Shown here piece after piece: positions 16,780 to 27,347 of a stretch of 64,000 nucleotides of DNA; position 1 is the first letter of the stretch; each line of letters begins with the position of its first letter. A program made the translations under genes and the position numbers. The DNA comes from Hoylesella shahii DSM 15611 = JCM 12083 (GTDB lineage: Bacteria > Bacteroidota > Bacteroidia > Bacteroidales > Bacteroidaceae): assembly GCF_000613445.1 (NCBI RefSeq), contig NZ_BAIZ01000005.1, positions 1 to 64,000 of the forward strand. Reading direction: 5' to 3'. The notes below the pieces were generated by a model. The model was not told the DNA's origin and did no database searches. It saw only the letters and a program-made list of their open reading frames with translations.

Positions 16780-18054
16780 TTATTGTTTTATTTCGTGCAC
16801 CACCATTTGCCTAACATCACGCCCCGTTATTTGGCGTACAAGTGCGTCGTTTACGCATTTTTCGGGCGACCAAAATCCCTGCATCACTACTTTACGGCCA
16901 TTTTGCAGATAATAGCAGGTGTCTTCCTCAAAGCCCACTACGTCTTTCTTCTCTTCGTAGAAATGAATGGAAAATTCGTACCTACTTCCATCAACGCCCT
17001 TCACCGTAAAATGGTCGCCAGTGCCTTGCACCCGCAAGCCGCTACGTAAGCAGAAAGCCCGTAATTGCGGATAGGTGAAGAAGATGCCGCGGCTGTTTGG
17101 GCGCATGTCGCTATTAGCTAAGGTCACCATCATATAAGGTTTTTGTCCCATATCAATAAACACCCGGCGCACATCGTCGTCGTCAACAACAAGAACCTTG
17201 CGTAGCGAGTCGCGTTCCTCTTCGGTTGAAAGTTCTGGCAAGCGCGCTTTGAGCCTTAGTTGTTGCTCTGCCCATTCCTGAAAGTTTTCTTTGGTAACGC
17301 CATTGCCTTGGTCGGCCATCAGCTGATGAAAGCTCATCACGCTGTTGTAAAACATCTGGCACACCTCCTGCCTATTAACGTCGCCATATATATGAAATTT
17401 TAAATAGCAAGGACTCTTTTCGCCAGGTTCTGCAGTCTCCAAATTATCCATAAAGTCAATGTAATTGCCCCCTCCCAAGGCATAACATGGGCCTTGCATG
17501 TACATACGCAAGTAATAATGGGCATGGCTGTCTACCTTTTCTTCGCTAAGAAATTGTTCAAAAGCGTCGATTAAGCGCTTGGCACGCCAAATATCGTCAA
17601 GCGTTTCCACCTCCCATTGTGCAGCTCGCAGCGAGAAGTCTGTGTGTGGAAAGCGATGCCAGATGCGGCGCGTTGGCGCATCGAAAGCCTTCAAAGGCCC
17701 TTGTTCAAATTCTCGTTCACGACGCAGAGTAACCACTTTGTAGAAGTTGCTGATGATACCTTTATTTGTTTTCATCATCGGAAAGGGGTAACTGCCGATA
17801 TGGCTGGCCACTTGAAAGGTGTCTTTGGGATAACCCGATAGCGTAAATTTCCAAATTCGCCAATCTTCCATTAAGCCACGACTTGTTTTGTATTCAGAAG
17901 AAAGTACAATATCGTGGTCGGGAAACTTTTTCTTGAGGTATTCCATAACTTCTTCGGCTGAGTTGAAACTTGGTAAACAACCACTCAGCAAAAGCATTCC
18001 AAAGCTTGCCACTGCATATAAGGGAGATTTGCGTAGAACTGTTTTTATCTTCAT
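16780..18054 (-). CDS. Uncharacterised lipoprotein, paralogue 2
   Basis: A 424-residue lipoprotein with signal peptide MKIKTVLRKSP plus a hydrophobic core and lipobox LLSGC. It matches paralogue 1 along the whole length. Examples are AEEVMEYLKKKFPDHDIVLSS, FTLSGYPKDTFQVA, YPFPMMKTNKGI, FEQGPLKAFD, HYYLRMYMQG, ERDSLRKVL, GIFFTYPQLRAFCLRSGLR and the C-terminal VRQITGRDVRQMVVHEIK. Divergence is high enough to indicate an old duplication. No function can be named. The two copies are separated by the 22-bp repeat elements and a gene remnant, and each has its own promoter. Confidence 0.8.
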   Translation of the reverse strand: MKIKTVLRKSPLYAVASFGMLLLSGCLPSFNSAEEVMEYLKKKFPDHDIVLSSEYKTSRGLMEDWRIWKFTLSGYPKDTFQVASHIGSYPFPMMKTNKGIISNFYKVVTLRREREFEQGPLKAFDAPTRRIWHRFPHTDFSLRAAQWEVETLDDIWRAKRLIDAFEQFLSEEKVDSHAHYYLRMYMQGPCYALGGGNYIDFMDNLETAEPGEKSPCYLKFHIYGDVNRQEVCQMFYNSVMSFHQLMADQGNGVTKENFQEWAEQQLRLKARLPELSTEEERDSLRKVLVVDDDDVRRVFIDMGQKPYMMVTLANSDMRPNSRGIFFTYPQLRAFCLRSGLRVQGTGDHFTVKGVDGSRYEFSIHFYEEKKDVVGFEEDTCYYLQNGRKVVMQGFWSPEKCVNDALVRQITGRDVRQMVVHEIKQ

Positions 18055-18189
18055 TGTTAACTAACAATCTGTTTTGTTTTTTATTATTAGGTGTAGCGCC
18101 CAACTGTGTACATGGAGGATTAAGGAATTAATTCTCCAAATCCGTGTTTTTAGGCGGGTACCATAATTAAGTGTAAATCACTATGAATG

Positions 18190-18220
18190 CAAAAGTAGTA
18201 AAATAAATGTAGGCACGCAA
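18190..18220 (-). promoter_or_regulatory. Promoter of lipoprotein paralogue 2
   Basis: The minus-strand -7 box is TACTTTTG (18197-18190), with TTG (18220-18218) 20 bases upstream, about 135 bases before the start codon. Spacing and flanking sequence parallel the promoter at 15035-15065. Confidence 0.6.
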
Positions 18221-18343
18221 TTTATAAAACTTAATTTGTAAGAAAAAACAAACTTCGTGTATTGTTTTAATCTCCTATTTCTTGTCTCCTTGAAGTGTGT
18301 GAGGCGATAATTTGCGCACCGAGAAACGTAAACATCCAGTGCG

Positions 18344-19708
18344 CTACATGTTCAGTTGAAGAGCAAAAGGTTCGTTTTTTAACGTTTTGGGCAAAGCAAC
18401 AGTTGTTACATCTCCACTTTTTTGCATTTTAAGGCGTTGGCCAGTACCAAGTAATTGCACGCTTTTGGGTGCATTACCCCGCCATCGCAACGAGAGAGGA
18501 CGAATCTCATTGTCTTTAAGTGCGTAGATGGCATAGCGTGTTTTGCCGTCTTTGCTGGCAGTAAACCACAGTTGTTTGTCATTATATATAGGTGTTGTGG
18601 TGGTGTTGTATATCGCTTTTCCATAGCGGTTGAGCCATTGTCCAATTTCGATGAGTCGTTTTTCGGCTTCAGGTTCAATCAACCCTTGGGGAGTAGGCCC
18701 AACACCTAGCACCAAGTTACCACCCTTAGCCACAATCTCTGCCAATATGTTCACCACCGCGTGAGGCGTTTTCCAAGTGGTATTGGGCACCCATCCCCAG
18801 TCGTTGCTAAGCGTAATGCAGCTTTCCCAGGGATAGTTCAGTTGCGTATCGGGAATGGTTCGTTCGGGCGTTTGATAGTTTTCAAATTCGCCGTGTATGG
18901 TTCTGTCCACCATAATAAGGCCAGGTTGGTGTGCTCTACCCATCTGTGCAATCTTCGGCATGTCGATATCTTGGTTGTTATCCTTGTTAACCCATCCGCC
19001 ATCTAGCCAAAGAATATCAACAGAACCATAATTGGTGAGCAGCTCTTCCAGTTGGTTAAACACAAATGTTTTGTAGCGTTGCCATCTCCAGGGCCATCGA
19101 TTTACATCGTAGTTCACGTTTCGCCCGTGCTTAGTGGGGTAAACATCCCACCAGTAATCTTGCGAATGCCAGTCGGGTTTCGAGAAGTATTCGCCTATCA
19201 TAAAACCCTTAGTACGGAAGGCAGACAGCACATGTCTCAGCACATCGCGTTGTGGATGGTTTTTAAAAGCATGTTTTGCGATAGAGAAATTGGTGAATTT
19301 AGAATCGAACATGCAAAAACCATCGTGGTGTTTGGTGGTAAATATCATATATTTCATGCCCGCGCGATGCAAGATGTCGGCCCATTGGTTGGGGTTAAAC
19401 TTCGTGGGATTGAACTCGTTGCATAGCCCCCAGTACCAATCTTTGTACTGTTGATAGGTGCAGGTGGTGTCGCGCGTCACCCAATCTTCGTCGCAGATAG
19501 ACCACGATTCCACAATTCCAGGCACCGAATAAAGTCCCCAGTGCATCAAAACACCAAACTTAAGGTCTTGCCAATGTTTCAGTTTCTTTATCACTTGCTC
19601 GTCTTTTGGAGCCTCGTATATGGTGGAACGTTGGTGAATTTCGCCCTGTGCTAGCGTGGTTGCGGGAAAGATTAGCCAGAGCAGACCCAAAAGAAAACTT
19701 TTACTCAT
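18344..19708 (-). CDS. Alpha-L-fucosidase (GH29)
   Basis: A 454-residue exported enzyme with a signal peptide ending near TTLAQG. The GH29 catalytic barrel is recognisable from KFGVLMHWGLYSVPG near residue 50, FTTKHHDGFCMFDSKFT, GEYFSKPDWHS and YGSVDILWLDGGW, whose Asp is the expected nucleophile. A short beta-rich C-terminal domain follows. The enzyme releases terminal alpha-L-fucose from glycans in the periplasm or at the surface. It is divergent from the GH18 gene across about 144 bases. With the GH18, GH3 and SusC/D genes it makes a glycan-foraging locus. A possible minus-strand -7 box TATTTTTG is at 19765-19758. Confidence 0.93.
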   Translation of the reverse strand: MSKSFLLGLLWLIFPATTLAQGEIHQRSTIYEAPKDEQVIKKLKHWQDLKFGVLMHWGLYSVPGIVESWSICDEDWVTRDTTCTYQQYKDWYWGLCNEFNPTKFNPNQWADILHRAGMKYMIFTTKHHDGFCMFDSKFTNFSIAKHAFKNHPQRDVLRHVLSAFRTKGFMIGEYFSKPDWHSQDYWWDVYPTKHGRNVNYDVNRWPWRWQRYKTFVFNQLEELLTNYGSVDILWLDGGWVNKDNNQDIDMPKIAQMGRAHQPGLIMVDRTIHGEFENYQTPERTIPDTQLNYPWESCITLSNDWGWVPNTTWKTPHAVVNILAEIVAKGGNLVLGVGPTPQGLIEPEAEKRLIEIGQWLNRYGKAIYNTTTTPIYNDKQLWFTASKDGKTRYAIYALKDNEIRPLSLRWRGNAPKSVQLLGTGQRLKMQKSGDVTTVALPKTLKNEPFALQLNM

Positions 19709-19852
19709 AGTTCTATCGTAAATAGATAATTGATGTTTAGGGTGTTACTTGCAGATGCAAAAATACAAAAACATGCCCAAATAGCTGCTGTTGTATCGAA
19801 TTTTATTTGTAATTTTACACCAACTTCAACACCAACAACAATACAACCTGTT

Positions 19853-21310
19853 ATGACAATAAATAAAACACCGCGTTTATGGATGAGCGTTTTGCTTATG
19901 CTGATGAGTCTTTGCGTGTTGGCACAACAACAAAACCGACTGGTAATAGCCTATGTTTGCTCGTGGACCGACCAGCGATTGCCCAACCCAATGTTGATGA
20001 CCAATATTAATTATGCTTTTGGACACGTAAACAAAACCTTTAACGGATGCAACGTTCAGAACCCAGATTTCTTGCGAAAGGTGGTGGCACTGAAACAGAT
20101 TAATCCCAAATTGAAAATACAACTCTCGGTGGGTGGATGGACAAGCGGAAACTTTTCGGAGATGGCTGCCGATGCAAAGAACCGTATGATGTTTGCAAAA
20201 GATTGCGCACGCATTGTGAAATTGTATGGTCTAGATGGCATTGACATTGATTGGGAATACCCCACAAGCAGCGAAGCAGGTATTTCGTCTTCGCCCAACG
20301 ACACCAAAAACTTCACTTTGCTGATGCGCGACTTGCGTAAGACGTTAGGAAAAGACAAATTGCTAACTGCTGCAACCATAGCCGATGCATTGTATGTAGA
20401 CTTTCGTTCGTGCATACAATACATGGATTTTGTGAACATTATGGCATACGATGTGGCCGATGCACCCAAACATCACACCACACTTTTTCGCTCACCGCTA
20501 TCAGGTCGCATTACCGTTAGCGAGGCGGTAGACGCCCATATCAAAGCAGGTGTGCCCAAAAACAAACTCTGTTTGGGACTTCCACTTTATGGACGAGGCG
20601 ACCATGGCAACAATATCTTAGAACATTATATGAAGACTGGCTATACGGGCGGTTATTATAAAGCGTGCTGGGACTCGGTGGGGCAGGTGCCATATCTTGC
20701 AGATTGGTCGGGACAACTGGCATGGGCTGCAGAAAATACACGCTCGTTTGCTGCCAAATGTCAATATATAATAGATCGCGACTTGCTTGGAGCCATGTAT
20801 TGGGAGACCACAGAAGACAATGCACAAGAAGATTTGATGAATACTGTTTACCTCTCGCTGCTAAAATACAACAAGGCTACCATACCATTGAAGCAAGTAT
20901 TGGTGATGACCGATGGTCAAGAAAATGCCGAAACAGAGCATCTTCGTGCCTTGGGTAAAAGCTTAGGCTTCGTTGTGAACGTGTTTACACCCGCAACACC
21001 CTTTGTTGACCGCCTCTTTGCTCGTCACCATCTTTTATATAATGTAAATTGCAACATGGATGCCCTTTCGGCTGATGCCAAGACCGCGTTTGAACGTTAC
21101 ATTGACAAGGCCGAGGGAAGTTATTTGGCTTATAATGCCGACACCACCAAACATTGGGCTTGGTATAACGCCTTCTTTAAACAACCCCAAGCCAAACATG
21201 CACGCACCATATTATATAAGGTGAACCCCAACTTGGGTTATATGCCTCGCCTCTCGACCTACGAAGAAAACAAGAAGCAGGCTTTGAAGTGGCTGTTAAG
21301 GTTGGAATAA
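19853..21310 (+). CDS. GH18 chitinase-like glycosidase with C-terminal ThuA-like domain
   Basis: A protein of about 485 residues starting at MTINKTPRLWM, which gives a proper signal peptide ending near VLAQQQ. The ATG at 19730 would add 41 residues without a signal and is rejected. The catalytic domain contains QLSVGGWTSGNF and the GH18 signature DGIDIDWEYP, whose Glu is the acid/base. Members act on chitin-like or N-glycan chitobiose cores. After about residue 340 a separate segment begins (VLVMTDGQENAETEHLRALG). It includes FERYIDKAEGSYLAYNADT and HWAWYNAFF, resembling ThuA-like (glutamine-amidotransferase-fold) domains. That second assignment is weaker. It is followed 144 bases later by GH3. 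Confidence 0.9.
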   Translation: MTINKTPRLWMSVLLMLMSLCVLAQQQNRLVIAYVCSWTDQRLPNPMLMTNINYAFGHVNKTFNGCNVQNPDFLRKVVALKQINPKLKIQLSVGGWTSGNFSEMAADAKNRMMFAKDCARIVKLYGLDGIDIDWEYPTSSEAGISSSPNDTKNFTLLMRDLRKTLGKDKLLTAATIADALYVDFRSCIQYMDFVNIMAYDVADAPKHHTTLFRSPLSGRITVSEAVDAHIKAGVPKNKLCLGLPLYGRGDHGNNILEHYMKTGYTGGYYKACWDSVGQVPYLADWSGQLAWAAENTRSFAAKCQYIIDRDLLGAMYWETTEDNAQEDLMNTVYLSLLKYNKATIPLKQVLVMTDGQENAETEHLRALGKSLGFVVNVFTPATPFVDRLFARHHLLYNVNCNMDALSADAKTAFERYIDKAEGSYLAYNADTTKHWAWYNAFFKQPQAKHARTILYKVNPNLGYMPRLSTYEENKKQALKWLLRLE

Positions 21311-21454
21311 GCACCCACATATATGTTGCTATGCGATAAGTATGCCGTCTCGCTGTTAGCTTAAGCCCGCAACATGGCTTTAAACAAACATATCGCTCAG
21401 CACAATCACAACGAGATGATTAGCCGCAAACTCTAAATATTCACACCCACATGC

Positions 21455-23781
21455 ATGAAACAAACAATTTTGGCCATCATTTTATCCCTTTGCAGCGCTG
21501 CATCATGGCTCAGAAGATGCCCTATAAAGACCCAACCCTACCCATTAACGAACGAGTTGCCGACTTGCTAGGGCGCATGACACTGGCCGAAAAGATTGGA
21601 CAGCTGCGTTGTACCTTGGCGTGGAACTACTACGAACTGAAAGGAAACAAGCCCGTGCCATCCGAACAGTTTAAAAAAGATTTGCGCGAAGGACACATCG
21701 GAATGCTGTGGGCTACTTACAGGGCCGACCCTTGGACGCAGAAAACACTTGACAACGGACTAAATCCCGAACGAGCTGCAGCTGCTGGCAACGCATTGCA
21801 ACGTTATGCCATTGAAAACACCCGATTGGGAATACCTCTTTTCTTGGCCGAAGAAGCGCCACACGGACACATGGCCATCGGAACAACGGTGTTTCCTACG
21901 GGATTGGCACTTGCTGCAACGTGGAATGAGGAGACTTTAAAACGCGTGGGGCAGGTGATAGGAAAGGAAATAAGGCTGCAAGGAGCACATATAAGCTATG
22001 GACCTGTGCTAGACCTTTCGCGCGACCCACGTTGGTCTAGGGTTGAAGAGAGTATGGGCGAAGACCCTGTTCTCACTTCGCAGCTTGGAGCTGCCATGGT
22101 AAAGGGACTGGGCGGAGGAAACTTGGTAAATCCCTATTCCACTATTGCTACGCTTAAGCACTTTATTGCTTATGGCACAACTGAGGGCGGACAGAATGGT
22201 AATCAGAGCGTTGTTGGCACACGCGACCTTCTGCAAAACTTCTTACCTCCGTTTGAAAAAGCTGTAAAAGAAGGGGCACTTTCTGTGATGACCTCGTATA
22301 ATTCGCTCGATGGAATACCCTCAACAGGCAACGCATGGTTATATAACAATCTGCTAAAAGGGCAGTGGGCGTTTGATGGTTTTGTTGTTTCCGACCTTTA
22401 TAGCATCGACGGACTTTATCACACGCACCACGTTTGTGCCAACCTTGAGCAAGCTGCCGTTATGGCTTTAAAGGCAGGAGTGGATGTAGACCTTGGGGGT
22501 AATGCCTATGCCGAACTGGAAAAGGCTGTGCAGAAAGGGGCTTTGAGTGAGAAACTTATCGACCAGGCATGTGCTAGAGTGTTGAGAAAGAAATTTGAAA
22601 TGGGGCTTTTCGAGAAACCTTATGTCGATGTTAAGGCTACCAAAGAAGTGCATTCGGCAGCACATAAGCAAGTGGCGCTAGATGCAGCACGCCAGTTAAT
22701 AACCCTATTGAAGAATGATGAGGGAGTGCTTCCGCTCTCAAAAAACTTGCGATTGGCCGTTGTTGGGCCTAATGCCGACAATGTTTATAACCTGCTTGGC
22801 GACTATACGGCACCGCAAGCAATGGGCGATGTAACCACAATTTTGATGGGTGTAAGACAGAAATTGCCACAACAGCAGGTGCTTTATGCTCGCGGATGCG
22901 CCATAAGGGATGAGGTTAGCGCACAAATTGATGAGGCTGTACAGGCTGCTTTGCATGCAGATGTGGTGCTGGCATGCGTGGGAGGCTCTAGTGCGCGCGA
23001 CTTTAAAACCAACTATCAGTCCACCGGAGCTGCCGAAGTGAATGCTAACAGCGTGAGCGATATGGAGAGTGGAGAAGGCTACGACCGCGCAACACTTTCG
23101 CTCTTGGGTAAACAACATACCCTTTTGTCTGCCTTGAAGGCCACCGGAAAACCCCTTGTCGTGGTGTATATTGAAGGACGACCCTTATTAAAGAATTGGG
23201 CTGCCGAACATGCCGATGCACTCCTCACGGCTTATTATCCAGGCGAAGCAGGCGGAACAGCCATCGCTGATGTGCTTTTTGGCGACTACAACCCTGCAGG
23301 AAGGTTGCCCATCTCGGTGCCACGAAGCGAAGGGCAGCTGCCTGTTTATTACAACAAGCGCGCCCCCTTGCCCCACAACTACGTTGAAATGGCCGCCACA
23401 CCGCTCTATCCCTTTGGTTACGGACTAAGCTACACCACCTTTCATTACGACAATCTTCAAGTAAACAAAATTGGCGAACGCCGATATACGCTGAGTTTCG
23501 ACCTCACCAATACAGGTAAACGCGATGGCGAAGAGGTTGCACAGCTATATCTCACTCCCGAAACAGCATCGGTGGTACAGCCTGTTAAGCAGTTAAAGCA
23601 CTTTAAGCGCGTGGCGATAAAGAAAGGAGAAACGGTGCATGTGACATTCGATTTACATCCAGAAGACTTCCAAATCATTGGTTCGATGCTACAACCCGTT
23701 ATCGAACCAGGCCTTTTCCATCTCTTTGTTGGTCCTTCTTCTGAAGTAAAAGCATTGCAACACACTATCAACTTGAAGTGA
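21455..23781 (+). CDS. GH3 beta-glycosidase (frameshift after the signal peptide)
   Basis: A reconstructed product of about 775 residues. Translation from the ATG at 21455 gives a clean signal peptide (MKQTILAIILSLCSAASW). One G must be added at TGG 21506-21508 to read on into AQKMPYKDPTLPINERV. The longer frame from 21451 avoids the shift but loses the signal peptide, so a missing base is preferred. GH3 features include GPVLDLSRDPRWSR, KHFIAYG, the nucleophile Asp in VVSDLYSID, and a second alpha/beta domain from about residue 390. A fibronectin-III-like C-terminal domain contains GYGLSYTTF. It probably removes beta-linked sugars from oligosaccharides in the periplasm. Confidence 0.92.
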
Positions 23782-24129
23782 AAGCGAGATTTATGCCTGT
23801 TTGTCTTGTTTTTGAACATAGATGATTTACTAAATGTAAACCGAAAGGAGATAACGCATCGTATGATATTGATGCGCAAAAAGAAGACTTGCATTGCAAA
23901 CAAACTAGCGTTAACAAAGTACTCACCAATGTTTTAGCCTATGTTGTCGCAAGTCTTATTTTAAAGATTGGATTAAACCAAATAACATCTAAGGTTAATA
24001 ATGTTTAATGCATAGGTTAAACGGTAGCGTTTATGGGCGAGATAGGCAAATATATTGGTAATTTTGTGTTATAAAAAGAAAGAGACTATAACAATATCAC
24101 ATCTTAATTATTTAACTTAAAAACAAAAC
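23782..24129 (+). promoter_or_regulatory. Intergenic region with SusC promoter
   Basis: The 348-base gap between GH3 and SusC holds no gene. TAATTTTG at 24059-24066 fits the TAnnTTTG -7 box, 63 bases before the susC-like ATG. No clear TTG is found at the right distance, as is common for regulated promoters. An AAAGGAG-like run at about 23842 leads to no open frame. Confidence 0.5.
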
Positions 24130-27100
24130 ATGAAGAAGTATCATTACGCACACCACCCATTTTGGGGTTGGGCGGCCTTGTCTGTTTGTTTCCTCTGCCT
24201 TCACCCGCAAGGAGCGAAAGCAGCAGATGCAACAACAAAAGGTAAGGGCGCGCTGCATCAGCAGCAAACTGCGAACACCTATTCGGGAGTGGTAAAGAGC
24301 ACAACTGGCGAACCCCTAGTGGGCGTAAGTGTGAAAGAAGTTGGTACATCAAATGGAGTTGTCACCAATATCGACGGACAATTCACCATTCGCACACAGG
24401 GCAATAACCCCACGTTAATATTCTCGTATGTGGGATTTGCTAGCAAAAACGTTACACCTGGTGGAAAAACGGAGGTAAACGTGGTGCTCGAAGAAGAAGG
24501 AAAAGCCCTTAACGAAGTTGTTGTTACTGCTCTTGGTATTAAGCGCCAGGAGCGTTCGTTGGGTTATTCCACCACACAATTGGGCGGCGACAACTTCCAG
24601 TTGGCTCGTGATCCCAATGTGGGTAACGCCCTCTCTGGTAAGGTTGCTGGTGTGTTTGTGGCTGGAAACGCCACGGGTTCTACAGGTTCGTCGCGTGTTA
24701 TCATTCGCGGTAATGCCTCGTTAACAGGAAACAATATGCCCTTGTATGTAATAGACGGTGTGCCTTTCGACAATTCTAACCAAGGTTCAGCGGGAACATG
24801 GGGCGGACTAGATATGGGCGACGGTCTTTCTAATATCAATGCCGACGATATTGAAAGCATTCAAGTGCTTAAAGGTGCTGCTGCTTCGGCCCTATATGGC
24901 TACCGCGGAGGTAATGGTGCCATCCTTATCACCACCAAAAGCGGAAAGAAAGGTAAGGGAACTGTTATCGAAGTGAACGAGAACATCACCTTTAACAATA
25001 TATACGACTATCGCGATTGGCAAAAAGAGTATGGATTGGGTAAGGAAGGTGTAAAGCCCACCACAGCCACAGCTGCGAAAGAAGGTGAAAGCTACAGCTG
25101 GGGAGCAGCCCTAGATGGTAGCGATGCCACCAACTTCCTTGGCAATACCTACAAGTATTCGTATATCGACAATTGGCCTAACTTCTATCGCACTGGTGTA
25201 ACTTCTAACACCTCGGCCTCGGTTTCGGGTGCATCGGATGTAGCCACTTATCGCTTTGGCGTGTCGTATAATAAAGAAAAGTCCATCCTACCCAACGCAC
25301 AAAACAGTCAGGTGGGCTTTAACCTCAACACGCAATACCAAATATTGAAAAACCTCTCGGCAACCATCACAGCCAACTATGTGTTTGATAAGGCGAACGG
25401 ACGCGCCGGACTATCTGATGGTAACGGCAATACCAATGCTTCTTTGATGTATCGAGGCAACTCGTTCGACATTCGTTGGATGGAAGGTGTTAAGACTTGG
25501 GGTACTAATGCCAATGGAAACGAGATGATTGGCGGTAACAATGTTTACTTTAACAACCCCTATTGGCTGCAATACCGCAAGACCAACGAATCAGAACGCA
25601 ACCGACTAACGGCTGCCGTTACTTTGAAATGGGATATCACCGATTGGCTTTATCTGCAAGGTTCGGCACAACGCGATGGCTTCAATATGGAGTTTAAGCA
25701 GGTGCAACCTAAGGGAGCAGCTGCCGACCCATCGGGTTTCATGAGCGAATACAGCAGAAACTTCTACGAAACCAACTTCAATTTCCTTCTAGGTTTTGAT
25801 AAAACAGTGGGCGACTTTACCATCGGTGCAACCTTTGGCGGTAACAGACAGCACAACGTTACTAAGACTTATTTCACCACAGCAGGCGGTAGACCCTTCA
25901 TCGTGGATGGTGTTTGGTCGGTTAATAACCTCGCTCCTGGTGGTCAACGCCCCGAGAAACGTCACCTTGAATATAAGGTAAACTCGTTCTATGGAACACT
26001 CGACCTTGGTTATAAGAACCAATTGTTTTTGAATTTCACAGGTCGTAACGACTGGTTCTCAACACTTGCAGCCAACAGCAACAGCTATTTCTATCCCTCG
26101 TTAACCGCATCGTGGGTGTTCACCGACACCTTCCGCGAGTCGCTTTCGCTACCAGAGTGGTTCGACTTTGGTAAGATTAGGGCTGGTTATGCATTTGCTT
26201 CTAACGGAACAGAGCCTTATAAAACACTTTTGCTTTATAAGATTAACGACTATTCGGTTGACGGACGTACTACCGCAACCCAATATAACGGAAATGTATT
26301 GCCCAACACCAACCTCAAACCAGTAAAGATTACCGAGTTTGAAACAGGCCTTAACCTCTCGTTCTTCCAAAACCGACTCACCTTCGACATGAGTTATTAC
26401 AACAAGAGAACCACCGACGACATCGCAACAGTGTCTACTTCTTCAACCTCAGGATACGATGCTAAGATTGTGAACGTGGGCAAAATAAGGAACAGTGGAT
26501 TTGAGTTTATGGTGGATGCATATCCTATTCGCACTGCCGACTTTACTTGGAACACCTCTTTGAACTTTGCCGTTAACGACTCGAAGGTGGAATATTTAGG
26601 CGACGGCGTTAGCCAATTGTCTATCGATGGCGCATCATCGCGCAACGGAAGCGTTACCATCTACAATATCGTTGGTTCGCCTTATGGCGAGATTGTGGGT
26701 CGTAAGTACAAACGCGACTCAGAAGGCCGTCTGCTCTTGAGCAAGGGAAAACCCCAGGCTGGCGATGTGGTAAGTCTTGGAAATGGTGTTTATAAATGGA
26801 CGGGTGGTTTCAGAAACTCGTTTACTTTCAAAGACTTCAGCTTTGGGTTCTTGATTGATGCCAAGTTTGGTGCGAAGATATTCTCTGGTACTAACCACCA
26901 ATTGTATGCTTACGGTTTACATAAAGAAACCCTTAATGGTCGCTCGGCAGCCAACCCCGTGGCTCTATCGTTGCCAATGGTATCGACGAAGCTACTGGAA
27001 CTGCCAACACCGTGGCCATTAGCTCTTACGATTATTATCAGGCAATAACAAGTAACAACATCGCCGAAGAGTTTGTTTACGATGCTTCGTTTATCAAACT

Positions 27101-27326
27101 GCGCGAGTTGAGCCTTGGCTATAACTTCAAGTCGCTACTCAAAAAGGCTACTTGGATTAAGGATTTGAACGTGTCGGTGATTGCTCGTAACCTCTGGACA
27201 ATCATGAAGCACACGCCAAATATCGACCCAGAGTCGTCGTTGAACAACACCAACGGACAAGGTTTGGAGCTTAATGGCTACCCCGCAGTTCGTAATATCG
27301 GATTTAATGTGAACGTGAAATTTTAA
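24130..27326 (+). CDS. SusC/RagA-type TonB-dependent outer-membrane transporter (frameshifted)
   Basis: A product of about 1,065 residues. It has a signal peptide (to about AKA), a carboxypeptidase-like beta-sandwich (YSGVVKSTTGEPLVGVSV to VVLEEEG), and the SusC motif LNEVVVTALGIKRQERSLGY. The plug domain contains NMPLYVIDGVPFDN and IQVLKGAAASALYGYRGGNG, and the beta barrel follows. The frame ends prematurely at 27048. Adding one C to the CCCC run at 26955-26958 continues it as RGSIVANGIDEATG and joins it to the frame ending at 27326. With SusD it imports oligosaccharides across the outer membrane using TonB energy. It is 21 bases upstream of susD. Confidence 0.94.
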
Positions 27327-27347
27327 TCCCTCTTTAAGAATATCACA

